This document shows positions 1-10,520 of a DNA stretch of 64,000 bases, piece by piece (the first letter of the stretch is position 1; each line of letters starts with the position of its first letter). Source of the stretch: Blastocladiella emersonii ATCC 22665 (Eukaryota > Blastocladiomycota > Blastocladiomycetes > Blastocladiales > Blastocladiaceae); contig JANHCV010000001.1 in NCBI GenBank assembly GCA_025594325.1, forward strand, positions 3,720,001 to 3,784,000, given 5' to 3'. The position numbers were made by a program, and so were the translations under genes. Under the pieces are notes generated by a model. It was not told the DNA's origin. It saw only the letters and a program-made list of their open reading frames with translations, and did not search any database.

Positions 1-189
1 ATCCATAAAATGTATTTTTTTTTCTTGCGAAATAGATATATTGTGCGCGGAAGAGGAGCTTTGAGGGGAGAAATACGCTCGGAAGGCACGAGTGAGCCGA
101 TGGCACATTTGATCCGGACACGAGTTTTGGATATATTATACATGGGGAGCAGCGTCAGCCGAGCAAACGCCGGGGTGCTGGCGCATCAC

Positions 190-345
190 GAAATTCGTTT
201 CAGGCTTGCAGGCGCTCACCCCGTTTTGCAGGCAGCTCCCCACAGCTTTGCAGGCACCCCCGCCGCTTTGCAGGCACCCCCGCCGCTTTGCAGGCCGCCG
301 CGCTCCTTTGAGAGCTTCCCCGCCGCTTCGCAGCCAAGGGCCGCC
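190..345 (+). repeat. Short degenerate direct-repeat array (TTTGCAGGC core)
   Basis: The word TTTGCAGGC or a close variant recurs about every 20 bases. Two adjacent 20-bp units at 246-265 and 266-285 are identical, and the next unit begins identically before diverging. Flanking copies at about 205-240 and 305-345 are degenerate. No coding role is evident. The reverse complement of the array at about 2445-2640 carries similar spaced words. Confidence 0.6.
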
Positions 346-1780
346 GGCTGCAGACCACCTCCCCACCACCCTGCCCCTCGAACCCCCGCTCCCCGATCCC
401 TCCGCATCACACACAGCGCCCTAACGCGAATTTATCGTCATGTAACCACTGCAACAACTTGAAGCTTTGACTGAGCGCGCTCCCGAGAGGCTCCGACCCG
501 TCACGCCTCGCCTCATCGTGTCGCACTGAGCAGGACGGCGGCGGCGTCGAGCCAGGCGCCAACACTGGCCCTGCCCTGCGTCCTACCCGCGCGCGAGCAG
601 TCCTTCGCGACCCGCTCAGCCGCGCAGCCCGGCGCGCAGCCCCGCGCGAGACCGCCGCCCTGGCCAACGCGGGCGCCCCGTGCGGCGTGCGGCACGGCCT
701 TGAGCACGCTGTTCGCGGCGGCACCGCATGCAACGTTGCCGTGGCCCTGGCGGGCGCCGCCAACCTCGCCCCGAACAGCGTCCGATCGCTCACGATCGAC
801 GCTCTCGGCCCCGGGCTCCCCGCGCTCAGCGTGCGAGCCCGACGGCTTGCCCGATCAAGGAGCGGCGCATCGCGGGCCGAGACGGCGCGCAGTTGGGGCG
901 CGGCTGTTCGCGACCCGCGCTCGCTCGCCACCGCGACGGTGAGCAGCTGAGAGGAGCGCCGGGCGCACGGCTGGAACGTGACGGAGCGGAGGCGGCGCGT
1001 AGCGCAGGGCGAGGTCAGCTCGAGCGGACCGACACAGAGAGGAGCGGCCGGGCCGGGCTTGCAGCAGCAGTGCGGGCGCGCACTCGCGCCGACGCCAAGT
1101 CCCGAAAAGCACAGGGAGCGGGCGTGCTCGAAGTGACAGGCGCGTCACGTTTTGTGGCCTCCGCCCTTCGGCGATCACCGCGGCTTGGCGGCGGGCAAGC
1201 CACCCAGCCGCCAAACAAAGGGCGAGCGCCACCGCCCGCCCCGGCTCTCTCCCCCGCCCGCCGCCCCCTCCTCACCACAACCACACGCACCAACGACATG
1301 CTTGGCAACACCGACGCCGCCGCGCGGCCCACGCTGCACCGGCGCGCGCCGTGAACCTCAGCCTGCCTCTGGTCCGCCGCCGCCGCCGCCTCGCTCGCTT
1401 CTCGCTCGCCCCTTACCCGCCTCCCTCCACCATCATGTTTGCAACCTCCCAGCCACCGCAGTACCCTCGCTCCCTTCGCCAAACCGTCGCTCCCCGAATC
1501 CTCACGGCCGCCGCCGCTCCCCTTCGCCGCGACACTCTCGCTCTGCGCTACCCGTTCCACTCGTCACGGCTCGATCTCCCTCGACTACGCTGTCTGCGCA
1601 CCTACTTGGTGCTCCGCTGACGCTGGTTGATGCCGCCCTCGCCGTCGCCCTCGCCGTCGCCAACTCGTTCGTCGCCCCGTCCCAACGAGCGGCGATCCTG
1701 ACCCGTCTCGCATCGTCTCGCTGTGTAGTGCCCGCACGAACCTCGCTCACCAAGCTCAGCCACCGTCATCGCGCCCACCC

Positions 1781-1810
1781 GTCGGCCTCCTTCAAGTCGG
1801 CCTCCTTCAA
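1781..1810 (+). repeat. Perfect 15-bp tandem duplication
   Basis: GTCGGCCTCCTTCAA occurs at 1781-1795 and again at 1796-1810, and the first four bases then recur. It lies in C/T-rich sequence with no supported gene and is probably a slippage duplication. Confidence 0.8.
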
Positions 1811-2444
1811 GTCGACTAGTTGGGCTCGCACGCGGCCGCCGTCCGGTCCTCCTCGCCGCCGCCGCCCGCCGCCGAGTCCCGGCCCGACCACCGTGTCCCG
1901 GTCGATCCCTCTCACGCCAACGGTCTGCACACCACTCACCAAGTCTCCCACGCGGCTCGTCACTGACTCGTCGCGCCCCGCCTGCACCGTGTAGTCGGCT
2001 TCCGCGTGAACTCGCTCGCGCGCGCAAGGTCAACCGCGACAAGTACATGCATCTTCAAGCAGGCGACGGCCATGGCCACGGTACGCGCCCCGCGGCTTTT
2101 GCTTACCCGCGACAAGTCACTCACTCGCCTATTCCTCGTAGCGCTGATGATGCTGTACCCAAGCGCGCATCTCCCAAGCGCTGCAACTGTATGCCCAAGC
2201 TTATCTCCAAGAATTCCCATGGTCACGGCCGCGTGCACGCGCCGGCTCGCTGGTCGATGGCGGCCAAGCACGGTGTACTTCGGCCCTCTCGAATCGGCCG
2301 CGACATGACGCGGTCGTCGCCCTCCTACCATCTCCCGCCCTCGATGTGCCTGATGATCAATACATTTTGTTCCTCCCTATATCTTTCTCGTGGACCCTAA
2401 GCGAAGCTGGAGCGTGAGCTGGCGAACCTATATTGAATTTTTCC

Positions 2445-2640
2445 TGGGCGTTTTGAAGGCGATAACAGCGTTTATAGCCTTTAAAAGCGTGCACAGCCTT
2501 CAAAGGCGGGGGAGTGCTTTTGAAGGCGGGGGAGTGCTTTTGAAAGCTGGTGGGTGCCTTCAACGGCTGGACATGGCTTTTGAAAGCACCGCTTGCCTGC
2601 GGTGCCTTAATCGCCTTCAAAACGACCAAAAAAAATCGTG
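2445..2640 (-). repeat. Short degenerate repeat array (TTTGAAGGC / GCCTTCAA core)
   Basis: TTTGAAGGC, TTTGAAAGC and their reverse complements recur about every 20-30 bases in both orientations. A unit of roughly 20 bp containing GGGGGAGTGCTTTTGAA is present twice around 2510-2545. Read on the minus strand, the C-rich spacers resemble those of the array at about 190-345, so the two arrays are in inverted orientation about 2.1 kb apart. Confidence 0.55.
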
Positions 2641-2902
2641 ATGCTGGCGAGGTGATCAGGGCGACGTCGCGAACGTCGCAACGGCGCGCATGGCGAGCCC
2701 AGTAGCGGCAAGGTCTCCTGCGACGGCGAGGACGCGACGCCGTCGAGCTCGCTAAGGGTTCAATCGATGGTGTGACGTCGTTAGTGGAGTCGCCTGGGCG
2801 TGAGTGGATGGAGAAGAACGGCACTTGATGCATGTCCACAAGCGCATGGTCCTGACCCATCTGGACGGCGACACCCTGAACGTCCGGAGGCACCGGTAAG
2901 AG

Positions 2903-3229
2903 TCAAGTTACCAGAACCGGCCGCCGACACGAGGAGTGACGTGCATCATTTGCGCCCGCAACCAGCTCCGATTCCTCGCGGAACCTCGCCGACAGGGCCA
3001 GATAGGCGCGGTAATCCATTTCGCGGAAGATAATCGGGACCACAAACCGACAGAAGATGTGGAATAGACACCCATCCCCGATGACGAAGATCACGTCGAG
3101 GGACTCGGTAAGTTTCCGTAGGATCGTCAGGCTGAAGAAAGTCCCGATCCAGGCCAAGGTGACAAGCATCCATGTTACAAAGCCTGCGATCGTGACCTTG
3201 CCCGAGGTCGTTGTGGTGTCGAAGGACAT
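2903..3229 (-). CDS. Possible small membrane protein of unknown function, or one exon of it
   Basis: An ATG-initiated ORF of 108 codons on the minus strand. Unlike the surrounding ORFs it has a natural amino-acid composition and mostly C- or G-ending codons. Two hydrophobic stretches are visible, at residues about 11-36 and about 45-68, separated by a short acidic/basic loop. This suggests a two-pass membrane protein with a charged C-terminal tail. A GTAAC sequence just before the stop could be a splice donor, so the ORF may be only a first exon; I could not place a convincing second exon. I do not recognise a family. Confidence 0.35.
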   Translation of the reverse strand: MSFDTTTTSGKVTIAGFVTWMLVTLAWIGTFFSLTILRKLTESLDVIFVIGDGCLFHIFCRFVVPIIFREMDYRAYLALSARFREESELVAGANDARHSSCRRPVLVT

Positions 3230-3501
3230 TGCTTCATGTGTGCAAGGTGTGCGGGGAGCGGAGGTGGATCAATGAGCGCTAAGCGTGAGAGACGGTCCGG
3301 GTGGGCAGGAGCGAGCAGCAGCGGCAACGAGATGGACGGACGGCGCCTTTTTGTGCGACGCGCCGCGACCAAGCGAGCTGAACTTGCGTCAAGTCACCGC
3401 CCGCTCGCCCGCCGCACTCCGAGAGCTAACAACGCTTGCCTCGGCTTAATTTGTTCACTTTCCGCACTCAGTTCACTCCTCGATATCCAAGCAGTCCGAA
3501 A

Positions 3502-3527
3502 ACGCGTGAAAACGCGTCGAAACGCGT
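3502..3527. promoter_or_regulatory. Three ACGCGT (MCB-like) boxes at exact 10-bp spacing
   Basis: ACGCGT occurs at 3502-3507, 3512-3517 and 3522-3527, one helical turn apart, about 170 bp upstream of the start codon at 3699. ACGCGT is the MluI cell-cycle box bound by MBF (Mbp1/Swi6) in ascomycete yeasts. That a similar factor acts here is inferred from the motif and its phasing. Confidence 0.45.
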
Positions 3528-3698
3528 CCTAAAACTCCATGGCGTCGGGTCATATGGCATCACGTGACTGAGACGCACTCCCTCGCAAAGCAGCTGCGCC
3601 TCGTTTCCACCCTCGTACCCGAGCATGATAATTGCAAAATCACGAGCCAAGCGTGCCCGTGACGACTCACTACCCCCTGCAACGTAACTACCGCCGCC

Positions 3699-4481
3699 AT
3701 GGCCGACGTCGAGCTGACCTCCGTGGTCCCCATCCCCGCCGGCTTCGTGTCCGTGGAGCCCGCGCATGCCGTTGATGAGCACGACGATGTCGAGACGATC
3801 CTCGTCCGCATCCCCGCCGGCGTGACCCCCGAGTCCCTCGCCGGCGCTGAGCTGCCATGGACGCTCGAGGCCGGCGCCTCGGTCACCCTGACGCGCCCCG
3901 CCGCTTCCTCGTCGAAGCGCAGCAAGAAGGCCGCGCCCGTCGACCCCGCCGCGCCGCGCCTCGTCTTCGACGCCAAGCTCGTCCCCGAGGCCGCCAACAT
4001 GGTCGCCCTCGTGTCGCACGGCACCGGCGACTCGTTCCGCGGTATGCGATGCCCGCCGATCCCGCGCTTTTTTGGGGGGATTCCGTAGGCTGAGCCTCCC
4101 TCCCTCCCTATTTTCGTAGCGCACCCGATCAAGCACGTCGCCGCGCTCGTCACCCCCTTCAACATCCCCACCGAGACCATCGAGTCGACGGGCGCCGCCG
4201 TCAAGGCCGCCCCGTACGTGCCGCGCGCGCAGCCCGATATGCCGCACCGGCCAGCGTTCGAGATCTTCGCCGCCAAGGGCAGCAGTGCCGCCGCTGCGCC
4301 GGCTGCGCCCGCGAAGAAGGCGAAAAAGTCGAAGCGCGCCGCCGCTGCCGAGTCGCCAGCATCATCCGAGGCTGCGCCCGCTGCCAAGCGCGCCGCCGAG
4401 GAGGACGCCGAGGCCGAGTCGGCCAAGCCCGCCAAGAAGAAGAAGTCGAGCAGCAGCAAGAAGTCCAAGGCCGATGCCTAA
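3699..4481 (+). CDS. Putative RNA polymerase I subunit RPA34-like protein
   Basis: Two exons, 3699-4041 and 4120-4481, with a 78-nt GTATG...TAG intron, give 234 residues. The N-terminal half is a compact hydrophobic region (about residues 1-150). It holds a PAGF motif near residue 14 and a following strand ending IPAGV, a pattern typical of the RPA34/POLR1G family, whose TFIIF-like dimerisation domain pairs with RPA49 on RNA polymerase I. The C-terminal 75 residues are almost entirely Ala, Lys, Ser and Glu, with repeated KK clusters like the nucleolar basic tails of that family. The start is the first ATG in frame and has an A-rich leader. The name rests on pattern and tail only; another Lys-rich nucleolar protein is possible. 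Confidence 0.5.
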
Positions 4482-4583
4482 CTCTCCTCTCACCCGCCCG
4501 CCTGTCGCTTACGATTTGTTTGATATAGCATAGTTACCGCCATCGTGTATTTGCTCGCCACAACTCCGTCAACGCCACCCGAC

Positions 4584-7500
4584 TCATTCGTCGTCGCCGC
4601 GCGCCAGCTCCTCGTCCGAGTCCTCGATGATCTCGGACGAGATGCGCTCGGACCGCTTCTTGAGCCGGCGCCGCTTGGGCTGCGCCTCGCTGCCGCCGGC
4701 GGCCGCCTCGCCGTCCTCGGCAGCGCCCTTGGACGACTTCTTGCGCCGCTTGCGCTCGGGCGCGTCGCCGTCCTCGCCCGCGTCCTCCTGCGCCTTGCGG
4801 CGGCGGCGGCGGAGCTCGCCCGTCTTGCTGCTCTTCTTCTTGGACCGCTTGGGCTTGGCCGCCGACGACGAGCCCTCGTCGCCCTCGGCTGCGTCGTCCT
4901 CGACGTTGCTGGCGCCGGCCTCGCTCTCGCTGGACCCACCCGACGCCGAGGCCTCGTCGTCCGACACGACAAAGTCGTCGCGTTCGGCGGCACGACCGCC
5001 GCCGCGCCCACCGCGCGAGGAGCGGGACGCGGCCGAGGCGGCGGCGGCGGCGCGGCGGGTGCGCTCGGCGGCCTTGATATCGTCGAAGGCGCGCATCATG
5101 TTCATGTGCTTGTTGTTGCGGGCCTCGAACTCGCGCATGTACTGCTCGAGCTCGCGCTGCTTGTCGGCCTTGGCCGCGGCCTGCTCCTGGAGCCGCTGCA
5201 ACTCGAGCTCGTGCTTGCGCTGGATCATCTCGTTGAGGCGCTTTTCGCGGTCCATGGTGGTCTGGATCAGCTCGTCGATGCGCTTCTCGAGGCGCTCCTT
5301 GAGCGACTTGGTGTACCCGTTACGCTGGTTGATGATGAGCGGGTCGAACGTGTCGGCGTGCTCGTGCTCGAGCCACTGCAGGTTGCGGATCGCCAGGTCC
5401 GCGAGCGTCGCCGCCTCGCGCATCTCGTCGACCGTCACCTTGTCCATGCGCTCCGACGACATGGCCGCCGTGTGGTCCTGCAGCACGATGGTCAGATTGA
5501 ACCACACTCCCGGGTCCTTGGGGAAGATGTGCAGCGCGCGCTGCAGCAGCTTGGCCGCGGCGCGCAGCAGGTCGGCTGACTTGGTCACCTTGTTCTGCTG
5601 GAAGTAGGCGCGCGCCGTGGCCACCAGGAGGTCCGCGTCGCGGCCCTCGAAGAAGCGCTCCTGCGCCTTCTCGTACTGTAGTGGCGAGCGCGTTGAGTCA
5701 GTATCGCGCCGCGAAGAGGTCCCGCGGCGAAGGAGAGAAAAGCCGTACCAGCGGGATCGCGCGCTTGTACTCGCCGACCTCAGCGAGCATGTGGGCGTAG
5801 TTGATGGCGAAGCACGCGACCTGGTCGTCGGCCTCGCGGACCTGCTCGAAAGCGCGAAGTGCGTCGTCGCTGAACCCCTTTTCGCGGAGCGCGATGGCGA
5901 GCCCCGTGGCGGCGTACGGGTTGCGCGGGTCGAGCTGGAGCACCTTCTCGTACAGCTTGTAGGCCTCGGCGAGGGCCTTGTTGCGCTCGTCCTGCGACGC
6001 GCGGCGGGGCTCGAACAGCCAGATGTTGCCGAGCTGGAGCAGCGACACCACGTCGAACTTGTCAATGGTGCCGAGGATCGTGCCGAAGGTGCGTTTCGCG
6101 CCGCGCGTGTTGCTCTGGGCGAGCTGCAGGCTGCCGAGCATGAGGAGCGCCTCGACGCTGCGCGGCGCCGACTCGAGCGCGCGCGCGCAGTGGCGCGCGG
6201 CCTCCTCGAGGTGGCCGCGCTGGTGCTCGATGTGCGCGAGCCGCAGGTGCGCGTCGACGTAGCTCGGGTGCTTCTTGATGACGGCCGCGTACAGCTTCTC
6301 GGCCTCGTTGATCTCGCCCGCGTCCTCGCACGCGCGGCCGACGTTATACCGCAGCGTGGTCTCGAGGGCAAACTTGGTGTTGTCCGAGAGGTCGATGCGC
6401 TCGCGCACCTCGTTGAAGGCGCGCATGTACCGCTGCTTGGCCTCGTCGAACTGGCCCATGGTGTGCAGCAGGACGCCCATGTTGTTGGTGAGCTCGGGCG
6501 GAATCGGCTGGTCGGCGCGCGACCGCAGCAGGACCGCCTCGGCGCGCTGGTACAGCTCGAGCGCCGACTTGTACGAGTCGGGCGTGGCGAGCGGCGACGT
6601 CTCGAGCAGGCGTGCGTACGGGATCAGCGCCTCGAGGTCGCGCGCGCCGGCCTCGCCGGGCTCCGACGACCGGTACGTGTAGAGCAGGCGGAACAGCTCA
6701 AGCGCGCGCGAGTAGAGCTGGCGCGACCGCTCGCGCGCCTCCTGGTACTCGCGCGTCGGCATGGTGGCCGACGCCTGCACCGGGTTGTCGGCGAGCCGCG
6801 CGTGCAGCTGCGCGAGCAGCTTGAGCGTGTCGTAGTCGTCGCCGAGACTCGACCCGACGCCGCCCAGCGTGCCGTCAGCGCCCTTGGCCTTGTGGCCGAG
6901 ATGCGCGCGGATGCGCTCGCGGATCTGGTCGAGGTGCTCAATGGCCTGCGACAGTTCGGCGCGGTGGGCGTGGATCTGGGCGAGCGGGAACCGCGGCAGG
7001 AGGAACTCGGGGTGCAGCTTGAGGGCGTGGATGTACTGCTCGAAGGCGGCGTCGTAGTCGCCGGCGCGGTGGCGGTTGCGCGCCTTGTAGTAGTAGAGCT
7101 CGGCGAGGAGGACCGGGTCGCGGGTGAGCGGGAGCGCGCGGTCGAGCAGCGCGGCGGCCTTGTCGTAGGCGCCCTGCAGGAACAAAATGTCGGCGAGGCG
7201 GATCAGGACCATGGGGTCGTTGCGGCGCAGCTTGGTCATGGTCTCGTAGGCGCGCTTGGCGTAGGCGATGCCGTTGGCGTGCATGGCGCGGCGGTCGCTC
7301 GGTGCGCAGTCGGGGCGGCGCATCTCGTTGATGTAGAGAGACGAGATGTACGAGTAGGCCTGGACGTGGTCGGGGTCGAGGTCGATGACGCGCAGGAAGG
7401 CCTTGATGGCCTCCTGGACGAGGCCGAGGTGGGCAAAGCACAGGCCGATGCCGACGCGGACCTGGCACTGGATGTCGAGCGGGATCTCGCGGTCGGTTGA

Positions 7501-8134
7501 GATGAGGCGCAGCGAGCGCTGCCAGAAGCGGAGCCCCTTCTTCCAGTCCTTGCGCTTGGAGTAGACCATGGCCATGCCCATGAGCGCGGGCAGGTACTCG
7601 CGGCGGCGGCTCAGGACCTGGGTGAAGTTGCGCTCGGCCACGTCGAGCTCGCCGCGCTCCATGGCGTGGGTGCCGCGCGTGACCCACAGGACGAGGTAGC
7701 CGGGCTCGAGGCGCTCGGCCTCGGTGAGGCGGGCGTGGGCGTCCTCGAGCTGCGACTGGCGCTCGGCCTCGGTCAGGTTCTCGTCGTGGATGTCGACGAG
7801 GCTGCGCGCGGCGACCACGGCGTTGTAGGCCTGGAACGACTGCTCGCGGTCGTAGCGGCGCAGGTGGCACGCGTGGATGAGGAGGTCATAGTCGGGGATG
7901 CGGCCCTGCTTGTAGTAGATGATCTGTAGATAGCCGAGGTTAGCGGGTGTGCGCTGCGGCAGCAGCGCAGTGGACACGCACGGCGAGACGCAGAATGTGC
8001 TTGAGGTCGACCTCGTCGTTGATGACCTCGAGAATCTCCTCGGCGGGCGGCAGCTGCTGCAGGTTGATGTCCACCCAGTCCTCGCCGCCGATGTGGACCT
8101 CGTAGACGGCCTTGGACGGATCGACGGCCGCCAT
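4584..8134 (-). CDS. CTR9: Paf1 complex subunit CTR9 (TPR protein)
   Basis: Three exons, 8134-7982, 7923-5749 and 5675-4584, with introns of 58 and 73 nt and phase 0 throughout, give 1139 residues, close to human CTR9 (about 1170). CTR9 is the TPR scaffold of the nuclear Paf1 complex, which accompanies RNA polymerase II and supports H2B ubiquitination and H3K4/K36 methylation. Residues about 15-40 carry the conserved N-terminal segment before a YYKQG motif that spans intron 1. TPR helices run from there to about residue 850 with repeated A-x-Y/F spacing. A long Glu/Lys/Arg coiled-coil follows (about 880-1000), then the characteristic acidic/basic Ser-rich tail ending in a DSDEE cluster. It is transcribed divergently from VPS33, with 301 bp between the two start codons. 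Confidence 0.9.
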
Positions 8135-8435
8135 GGTGGGATCGCAACAAGCTGGCTACGCGGGGAGGGCTTGATCCGTTGCAGGGAGTGGTGCGGCGCG
8201 GCGGTGCGCTACGAGGGCCGTATGGTTTGCCGAGGGGGAGGGAGAGTGGGCATCGCGACGTTCGAGCATCCGCCGGCGGCGCGCGCTTTGGTCACGCGGC
8301 CCGTCGCGGTGATCAAATCGCCTTCGCCCTTTCGCGTCGCTCTCGGCCCGCACGCTCTCGCTCTCCACCGATGCCGGCTTCCATGTAACCTAGTCCGAGA
8401 ACGCCACTGAGAGAACACCCAAACACACCGCATCG

Positions 8436-10520
8436 ATGACCGTCACGCTGGCCGACTCCGTCCTGCAAGACGCGCGCCACCAGCTTCATGTCGCGCTGGA
8501 CATGGTGCGCCTGCTGCCGTTGCCGCCGCCGCCGAGTTGGTCTGACCCATGCGGGTAAGCGTAGGGCATCGGCAAGAAGGGCCTCGTCATCGCCAAGTCC
8601 GTGTCGGGGATCGTGTCGCGCCTCGCCGACTCGACCTTCCTCAAGGAGCACGGCTTTGAGCGCATGGGCTACCTCGCCCCGCAGGGCGCCGACATGGCCG
8701 AGTGCCCAAGTGTCACCTACCTCGCGCGGCCAGACCCCGAGACGATCCGCCAGATCGCTGGTGTGTACGCATGCTGTGAGCTTGGACTGCGAGTTCAGCG
8801 AGTAACCGCCTTCGGGTAGACCACGTCACGTCCATGGAGGCCGGCTCGGGCTCGGCAACGCACTCCGAGGTCAGCGATAAGCGCTTCTACCTATTCTGCA
8901 TCCCCGCCGCGACGCTGCTCTGCCGCCAGATCCTCGAGGACCGCGGCATCCTCGCCAACGTCGAGGTCCACGACCTCGAGATCGACTTTGTCCCGCTCGA
9001 GTCGGACCTGCTCAGCATGGAGATCCCGTCGCTCTCGCGGCTGCTCGTGGTGCGTTTCGTGGTCACCCCGACGGGACCGATCCACACTAATCGATTTCTC
9101 CCGACTAGTCCCGCGACGTGACCCCGCTCCGCCAGCTCGCGCACGGCCTCATCGCCCTCGAGTCCTCGCTCGGCGCCGTGGCCTCGGTCCGCGGCCGCGG
9201 TCCGCTCGCCCAGGCCTTTGTCGACGTCTACTCGCAGGTCGCCGCCAACCACAACCAGCCCCGCCCCGCTTCCTCGAGCACCTCGCTGATCCTGCTCGAC
9301 CGCACCGTCGACCTCGTGACGCCACTCATGACCCCGATGACCTACGCCAGCCTCATCGAGACGTTCCGCGACGTGCAGTGCGGCTTTGTCGACGTCGAGG
9401 CGCAGGGCACCGGCACCGCCGGCGGTGGCCGCACCCGCAAGTTCAAGCTGTCGCGCGACGAGGATGCTGTCTACGCCCAGCTCGCCGACCTCAACTTTGC
9501 CACCGTCGGGCCCACGCTGCAAAAACTCGCCGTCTCGCTCAAGGCCCAGGCCGACGAGCGCCACACGGCCGACACCATCTCCGCCATCAACAAGTTTGTC
9601 GACAAGCTCCCCGAGATCCAGAAGATGCAGGAGGCGCTGCCCATACGTATGTCCGGCGACTCTCGTGCCGATAAGGTCCACTAACACGTGCAGCGACGTA
9701 GACATTGGTCTCGCCGAGTCGATTTCAGCGAGCGTTGACGAGGACTTCAACCGCGTGCTTGAGGCCGAGCAGAGCCTGGTCTCGGACGGCTCGCTCGATC
9801 CCGACTTTATCGAGGAGCTGATCCTGCGCAGCTACGACCTCCACGTCGTGTTCGCCCTCATCTGCCTCGCGTGCCTGACTGGTTCCGTCAAGGAGAAGCA
9901 GCTCGAGGGGTGGCAGCGCGAAATGATCCTGGTACGCTATGCCGCAACAATTCTGGCATACCGAGCTCACCATCGCCCGCCCGTAGTCATACGGCAACCA
10001 CGCATACCTCGTGTGGACGCGCCTTGAGGCTGCGGGCATCCTCCGTGCCGCTGCCCGCCCTCGCGGATCCTGGGCCGCTGTGCGCGAGTCGCTTCACCTC
10101 GTCGTCCCAGAAGTGCCCGTCGTCGACCCGACCGACGCCGCGTACACGTTCTCGGGCTACGCGCCGCTCAGCGTCCGCGTCGTCGAAGAGTACCTCGGCG
10201 CCGGCCGCGCGTCTTCCGCCGCGGCGGGCGGGGCCGGGTCCAACGTCAGCAACATGGCCGCGGCCATGCTCCCCGGGTTCGGCGCCTCGCCCAAGTCGAG
10301 CACCGACGACCCGCTGCTCCGCCTCCTCCCCGGCCCGTTGATCGAGCTCGGCCCACAGCCGCCAGCTGGGGCGCCCGTTCTCGTCGCGTTCCTCGGCGGC
10401 GTCACCATGGCTGAGGTCAGCGCGCTCCGCCTCCTCGCCAAGCAGACGCGGCGGTCCATCACGGTGCTCGCCACGGACGTGGTCAGCGCGAAGCGGCTTG
10501 TGAACAGTTTTGCGCCATGA
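8436..10520 (+). CDS. VPS33: Vacuolar sorting protein VPS33 (Sec1/Munc18 family)
   Basis: Six exons (8436-8504, 8565-8760, 8820-9049, 9109-9646, 9702-9931, 9987-10520) give 598 residues, matching VPS33A (596). VPS33 is the SNARE-binding SM subunit of the HOPS and CORVET tethers at late endosomes and vacuoles. Diagnostic stretches are the LLDRTVDLVTPLMTPMTY block in exon 4, the YGNHAYLVWTRLEAAG block at the start of exon 6, the FSGYAPLSVR motif and the FLGGVTMAEVSALR motif near the C-terminus. The acceptor of intron 4 was set at 9701 rather than 9693 because the earlier AG brings an immediate stop. A CTAAC branch-point-like sequence lies in that intron. The introns are 55-60 nt. Confidence 0.92.

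Larger units (their letters stand above)
1..2902. other. No recognised gene; GC-rich intergenic or repeat-containing stretch
   Basis: ORFs occur in all six frames here, but they are Arg/Pro/Ala-rich, overlap one another on both strands and resemble no family I know, as expected of GC-rich non-coding DNA. The first 150 bases are AT-richer than the rest. Positions about 1250-1750 are strongly C/T-rich on the plus strand. Two short-repeat arrays (about 190-345 and 2445-2640) and a perfect 15-bp tandem duplication (1781-1810) are listed separately. An unrecognised multi-exon gene or a degenerate mobile element cannot be excluded. Confidence 0.5.

Noticed and set aside
246-300. Regular short repeats resembling a CRISPR array
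   Set aside because: Only two perfect units, degenerate neighbours, no unique spacers of constant length, and a eukaryotic context.
1152-1994. Plus-strand 280-codon frame in the gene-free region
   Set aside because: Pro/Arg/Ser-rich low complexity in a C/T-rich tract, overlapping equally long minus-strand frames; no support as a gene.
5617-7500. Plus-strand 627-codon frame
   Set aside because: Antisense to CTR9, Val/Leu/Arg/Glu-rich, no domain.
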